The notes under the pieces are model-generated. The model made no database searches, was not told the DNA's origin, and saw only the letters and a list, made by a program, of their open reading frames with translations. From positions 1-17,074 of the forward strand of contig CAMLIF010000088.1 in NCBI GenBank assembly GCA_946479985.1: a stretch of DNA of 17,074 bases, given 5' to 3'. Shown here piece by piece: positions 13,690 to 17,074 of the stretch; within the stretch, counting starts at the first letter, position 1; every line of letters starts with the position of its first letter. A program made the translations under genes and the position numbers. Source of the stretch: an uncultured Flavobacteriales bacterium. Its GTDB lineage: Bacteria; Bacteroidota; Bacteroidia; Flavobacteriales; Crocinitomicaceae.

Positions 13690-14814
13690 ATGAAACAACA
13701 AAGAACATTTACTGCACGCTATTTTATTTATGTGTTCACATTAAGCATGTGCGCCTGTATGTTGATTGCTACCCCAGCTTGTAAAAAGAAGAAACCTATA
13801 GAACCTATTCCACCCGCAGTAGTTGATACAACAAGTGTTTCGGTGAACCTGGAAAGCGTTCCTTTCCCGGAATTGTCCGATTATCGGTTTTTTACCGGTA
13901 ACATGAAAGATCAAACCCCCAATGATGGGGTTATTCCTTATGAACCTGCTTCCGGATTATTTACCGATTATGCTCACAAAAAACGATTCATTTGGCTCCC
14001 TGAAGGAACCCAGGGAACTTATGTGAACGATCATACTATTTTGGATTTACCTGTTGGAGCCGCTTTAATCAAAACATTCTATTATGATAACGTGCAGCCT
14101 TCGGGAAATACACGAATCATCGAAACACGGATTATGATCCGAAAAGCCAGTGGCTGGATCTTCGCAAATTATGTGTGGAACGACGAACAAACTGAAGCTT
14201 ACCTGGATCTGAACGGAAGTTATACGAATATCAGCTGGATGGAAGGGAGCGAGGTGAAATCTACCGCATACCGGATTCCTTCGGGAACGGAATGTCAGAC
14301 TTGCCATAAACTGAACGACCAACCCATTCCGATCGGAATTAAGCCACAAAACATGAATATTGATTACCCGTATTCGAGTGGAACACAAAATCAACTTCAG
14401 AAATTAATATCTATCGGTTATTTGGCGAACAATCTTCCGGGAAACATTGTTTCTACAGTGAATTACATGGATCAAACAAAAACCATTGATCAGCGTTTCC
14501 GATCGTATGTAGATATTAACTGCGCACATTGTCACAGTGAAGGAAAACATTGCGATTACAGACCAATGCGATTAGCATTCTCAGAAACATCCGACCCGAT
14601 CAATCTCGGATTGTGCGTGGAGCCGGAAGAATTTATTAACTCAACACTTGCTTACATTATTAAACCAAGTGATAAAGTCAGATCCATGATGTATTATCGT
14701 TTAGGATCAACGGTACAAAGTGAACGCATGCCTTTGCTCGGAAGAAGTCTCGTTCATGAAGAAGGGCTTCAGCTATTGGAAGACTGGATCAATTGGAAAA
14801 CTACCTGCAATTAA
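13690..14814 (+). CDS. SO2930-like diheme c-type cytochrome, probable lipoprotein
   Basis: 374 aa from ATG 13690 (MKQQRTFTARYF); TTG 13663 and ATG 13681 are in the same frame, but this start places a basic end before the hydrophobic helix. The signal ends IATPAC, with C31 a probable but non-ideal lipid site, followed by KKKKPIEP. The body matches the pattern of the SO2930-type diheme family as I remember it: GVIPYEPASGLFTDYAHKKRFIWLPEG, then PVGAALIKTF. Two covalent heme sites are visible: CQTCH at 202-206 and CAHCH at 278-282. RMPLLGR near the C-terminus offers a methionine axial ligand. It would carry electrons in the periplasm or at the outer membrane; donor and acceptor are unknown. It is followed 41 bases later by the propeller protein, suggesting one operon. 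Confidence 0.85.
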   Translation: MKQQRTFTARYFIYVFTLSMCACMLIATPACKKKKPIEPIPPAVVDTTSVSVNLESVPFPELSDYRFFTGNMKDQTPNDGVIPYEPASGLFTDYAHKKRFIWLPEGTQGTYVNDHTILDLPVGAALIKTFYYDNVQPSGNTRIIETRIMIRKASGWIFANYVWNDEQTEAYLDLNGSYTNISWMEGSEVKSTAYRIPSGTECQTCHKLNDQPIPIGIKPQNMNIDYPYSSGTQNQLQKLISIGYLANNLPGNIVSTVNYMDQTKTIDQRFRSYVDINCAHCHSEGKHCDYRPMRLAFSETSDPINLGLCVEPEEFINSTLAYIIKPSDKVRSMMYYRLGSTVQSERMPLLGRSLVHEEGLQLLEDWINWKTTCN

Positions 14815-14855
14815 ATACAGTGAACTACAAATATTAATTAATAAAACCAGACGCT

Positions 14856-16871
14856 ATGAAAACAAACATTACTTTACTTTTTTTAATGGGACTTCCGTTG
14901 CTTTCGCAAGCGCAGAACACCTGTGCCACGGCCTCTGCAGTTGTTGCAGGAACTTATGTGGTTTCGGCAGTTGACGGTTCTGAGGTTCCGGCAGTAATTT
15001 GTGCTGAAAACGGTACCGGAGCTACAGCCGGAGAATGGTATAAATATACCCCAGGTGCTGATTACACTGTAACAGTTACAACAGATTTAGCGGCAACAGC
15101 AGGAGTTGATACACGCGTTCACATTTACTCGGGAACTTGTGGTTCACTGGTTTGTGTTGAAGGTGACGACGACGGAGGAAGCGGATTAACTTCAACAACA
15201 AGCTTCAACGTTATTGGTGGAACAACTTACACCATTGCGTTTGATAACCGCTGGTCTTCAGCAGGATTTAGCTTTCAGATCACAGAAAGTCCGATTGTAG
15301 AGCCAATTACACCACCGGTAACGTTTACTCCATACAATTTCCCAACTATTAGCGGAACTTACGGGCTCGCGGTAGTAGATATGAACGGTGATTTCCTGGA
15401 TGACATTGTTACTGTTTCTGCTTCAAGTGTTCAGATCTTGTATCAGCAAACTTTTGGAGCGTTTGTTACAACTACAATTCCTACTTCCACTACAACTTTC
15501 CAACCTAGCTGGAGTTTAGCAGTTGGTGACATAGACAAAAACGGATTCAATGATATTATGTACGGAAGCGGTTCAGGAGTAACTTTCATGATCGCAAATG
15601 CAACAGGAACAGGGTTTACAGAAGTTTCAGGGCCGGAATATGTTTTCTGCCAAAGAACCAATTTCGTTGACATTAATAATGACGGAAACCTGGATGCGTT
15701 TTCATGTCATGACGTTGATCCGAATGTTTACTATATCAATGACGGAAACGGAAATCTGACTTTCCACCAGGGTGGACTTGGAGATCATACGGAAGGCGGA
15801 AATTACGGTTCGATCTGGACGGATTATGACAATGACGGTGACCAGGATCTTTTCATTGCAAAATGCCGTGGCGGAGGTTCCACAGCAAAGATCAACGAAT
15901 TACACCGAAACGATGGTGGTGGCAATTATACGGATGTTTCTATCATTTCAAATATGGCTGACCCCATTCAAACATGGTCTTCTGCATGGAACGATTATGA
16001 TAACGACGGGTGGATGGACGCAGTGATTGGTGCAAGCTCAACTGATGACGGGACACATAAACTGATGAAAAATAATGGCGACGGAACTTTCTCAAATATT
16101 TCAGTAGGATCAGGCTGGCAGGAAAATACAAGCTTGAGTATTGAACACGTTTCGTTTGATTTTGACAACGATGGTTTTACGGACGTACTCGGAGGTGGCA
16201 GCAAAATTATGTTCAATAACGGAGACATGACCTTCTCGCCAAGTGTTTATGCATTTACGAGTGGCTCAGTAGGCGATTTGAACAACGATGGTTTCCTGGA
16301 TATTCGTAACGGAAGTACTATATATATGAACGACCGCAATGAGAATAACTGGATAACGATCAATCTACAGGGAATTCAAAGTAACTCGAATGGAATTGGT
16401 GCCCGCATTGAAATCTATGGTGATTGGGGAAAACAAATCCGCGATGTGCGCAGTGGTGACGGATTTCGTTATATGAACACATTAAATGCTCATTTCGGAA
16501 TTGGTGAAGCAACTGAAATCGATTCTGTATTCATCAAATGGCCGTCAGGACACATTGACAACATCATCAATCCGGATATCAATGTTCCATTAACTGTAGT
16601 TGAAGGATCGAGCCCATTGAGCTTATTGGAAATCGACGGTAAAAAACTGACATTATATCCTGTTCCTGCAATGGATTACGTTACCATTGAGAATTTTGAT
16701 TTGCTAGACGTAAAAACTATTCATATTTACACCCAGTTAGGTGAAGAAGTATTGGAAACAGCTAAGAAAGATTCCAAAATCGGAATTTCAACACTTGCTG
16801 CCGGAAAATATTTCTTAGTAATTGAAACGGCAGACGGCAAGAAATATGCAGAGTCGTTTGTGAAGATGTAA
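14856..16871 (+). CDS. T9SS-exported FG-GAP/ASPIC-UnbV beta-propeller protein
   Basis: A 671-aa surface protein. The signal peptide is 1-20 (LPLLSQA-Q). Residues 21-145 form a pre-peptidase C-terminal-like beta domain with Cys pairs and DDDGGSG. Seven calcium-type FG-GAP/VCBS loops follow at 175, 225, 272, 323, 380, 435 and 474 (for example DINNDGNLD, DYDNDGDQD), 39-57 residues apart, enough for a seven-bladed propeller. Residues 495-584 are an ASPIC/UnbV domain (GIGARIEIYGDWGKQIRDV, GDGFRYMN, HFGIGEA, IKWPSG). Residues about 590-671 (LYPVPAMDYVTIEN, GKYFLVI, ESFVKM) are a T9SS sorting domain with the less usual YPVPA in place of YPNPA. It is probably a calcium-stabilised adhesion or binding protein; pairing with the diheme lipoprotein hints at a redox or scaffold partnership. 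An intrinsic terminator follows. Confidence 0.92.
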   Translation: MKTNITLLFLMGLPLLSQAQNTCATASAVVAGTYVVSAVDGSEVPAVICAENGTGATAGEWYKYTPGADYTVTVTTDLAATAGVDTRVHIYSGTCGSLVCVEGDDDGGSGLTSTTSFNVIGGTTYTIAFDNRWSSAGFSFQITESPIVEPITPPVTFTPYNFPTISGTYGLAVVDMNGDFLDDIVTVSASSVQILYQQTFGAFVTTTIPTSTTTFQPSWSLAVGDIDKNGFNDIMYGSGSGVTFMIANATGTGFTEVSGPEYVFCQRTNFVDINNDGNLDAFSCHDVDPNVYYINDGNGNLTFHQGGLGDHTEGGNYGSIWTDYDNDGDQDLFIAKCRGGGSTAKINELHRNDGGGNYTDVSIISNMADPIQTWSSAWNDYDNDGWMDAVIGASSTDDGTHKLMKNNGDGTFSNISVGSGWQENTSLSIEHVSFDFDNDGFTDVLGGGSKIMFNNGDMTFSPSVYAFTSGSVGDLNNDGFLDIRNGSTIYMNDRNENNWITINLQGIQSNSNGIGARIEIYGDWGKQIRDVRSGDGFRYMNTLNAHFGIGEATEIDSVFIKWPSGHIDNIINPDINVPLTVVEGSSPLSLLEIDGKKLTLYPVPAMDYVTIENFDLLDVKTIHIYTQLGEEVLETAKKDSKIGISTLAAGKYFLVIETADGKKYAESFVKM

Positions 16872-16891
16872 ATAAACTTTATTTAATGTTG

Positions 16892-16922
16892 AAAAGGATC
16901 TGTTCAGTGAGCAGGTCCTTTT
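16892..16922 (+). terminator. Intrinsic terminator of the cytochrome/propeller operon
   Basis: AAAAGGATCTG (16892-16902) pairs with CAGGTCCTTTT (16912-16922) with one G-U pair and a 9-base loop; the U tract TTTTTT follows at once (16919-16924). It lies 21 bases after the propeller stop. Confidence 0.85.
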
Positions 16923-16932
16923 TTCTTATGCT

Positions 16933-17001
16933 GCAACGCCTATACTGATGGCATGCCGCTCAAGCTTAGCGATGACACAGAGAAATGCCGACGAGCACAT
17001 A
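16933..17001 (+). repeat. Dispersed intergenic repeat, longest copy
   Basis: Begins with the 14-mer GCAACGCCTATACT also found at 9969-9982, then GGCATGCCGCTCAAGCTTAGC, which is rich in short palindromes (GGCATGCC, AAGCTT), then GATGACACAG and GACGAGCA. Degenerate relatives are at 9969-10017 and 6123-6146, all in the same orientation. No open frame of note is associated. Confidence 0.5.
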
Positions 17002-17053
17002 CGCAGATGTCGACAAGACTACTAAAGTATAAATCTGATTTTGATATATTTAC

Positions 17054-17072
17054 GATTTCCTCGTCAGACTGA
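17054..17072 (+). repeat. 19-bp repeat, copy 2 of 2
   Basis: GATTTCCTCGTCAGACTGA differs at one base from 4135-4153. It sits at the right window edge just after a possible -7 box (TATATTTA at 17045-17052), so more of the element may lie outside. Confidence 0.45.
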
Positions 17073-17074
17073 AT

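Overview
The window looks like chromosomal DNA of a Bacteroidota bacterium, most likely Flavobacteriales of the Crocinitomicaceae/Fluviicola kind. This genus-level guess is inference. The evidence is three proteins with type IX secretion (T9SS) C-terminal sorting domains, a GldM C-terminal-domain homologue, Bacteroidota-style TAnnTTTG -7 promoter elements in several gaps, moderate-to-low GC, and an rnpB gene. No phage, IS, CRISPR or tRNA was seen.

Layout. 1-231 (-): the edge of a partial gene built on a 21-nt (7-codon) tandem repeat. 348-1025 (+): helical protein of unknown function, closed by a long hairpin. 1141-3507 (+): secreted M1 metallopeptidase with a T9SS tail, followed by a 93-aa zinc-ribbon/alpha-CTD-like protein and a 115-aa unknown. 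6760-4179 (-): HEAT-like protein, a free-standing GldM C-terminal-domain protein and a secreted protein with an internal duplication; the last two are 4 nt apart. 6900-8321 (+): solute-binding-protein-like lipoprotein and a small membrane protein. 8746-8322 (-): RNase P RNA, squeezed between two CDS ends. 9845-8760 (-): T9SS-secreted protein. 11976-10232 (-): ECF sigma factor overlapping by ATGA a protein with a cytosolic head, one inner-membrane helix, a long periplasmic linker and a C-terminal outer-membrane beta-barrel. 12098-12598 (+): SixA-like phosphatase, tail-to-tail and overlapping with a rhomboid protease (-). 13690-16871 (+): lipoprotein-like diheme cytochrome and a T9SS-exported seven-loop FG-GAP/ASPIC propeller protein.

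The common theme is the cell envelope: surface export by T9SS, envelope-to-nucleus signalling by the sigma/barrel pair, and possible membrane proteolysis by the rhomboid. The most interesting items are the dual-membrane anti-sigma architecture, the GldM-C/duplicated-protein pair, the diheme/propeller operon, the heptapeptide-repeat gene at the left edge, and a dispersed intergenic repeat with three recognisable copies.
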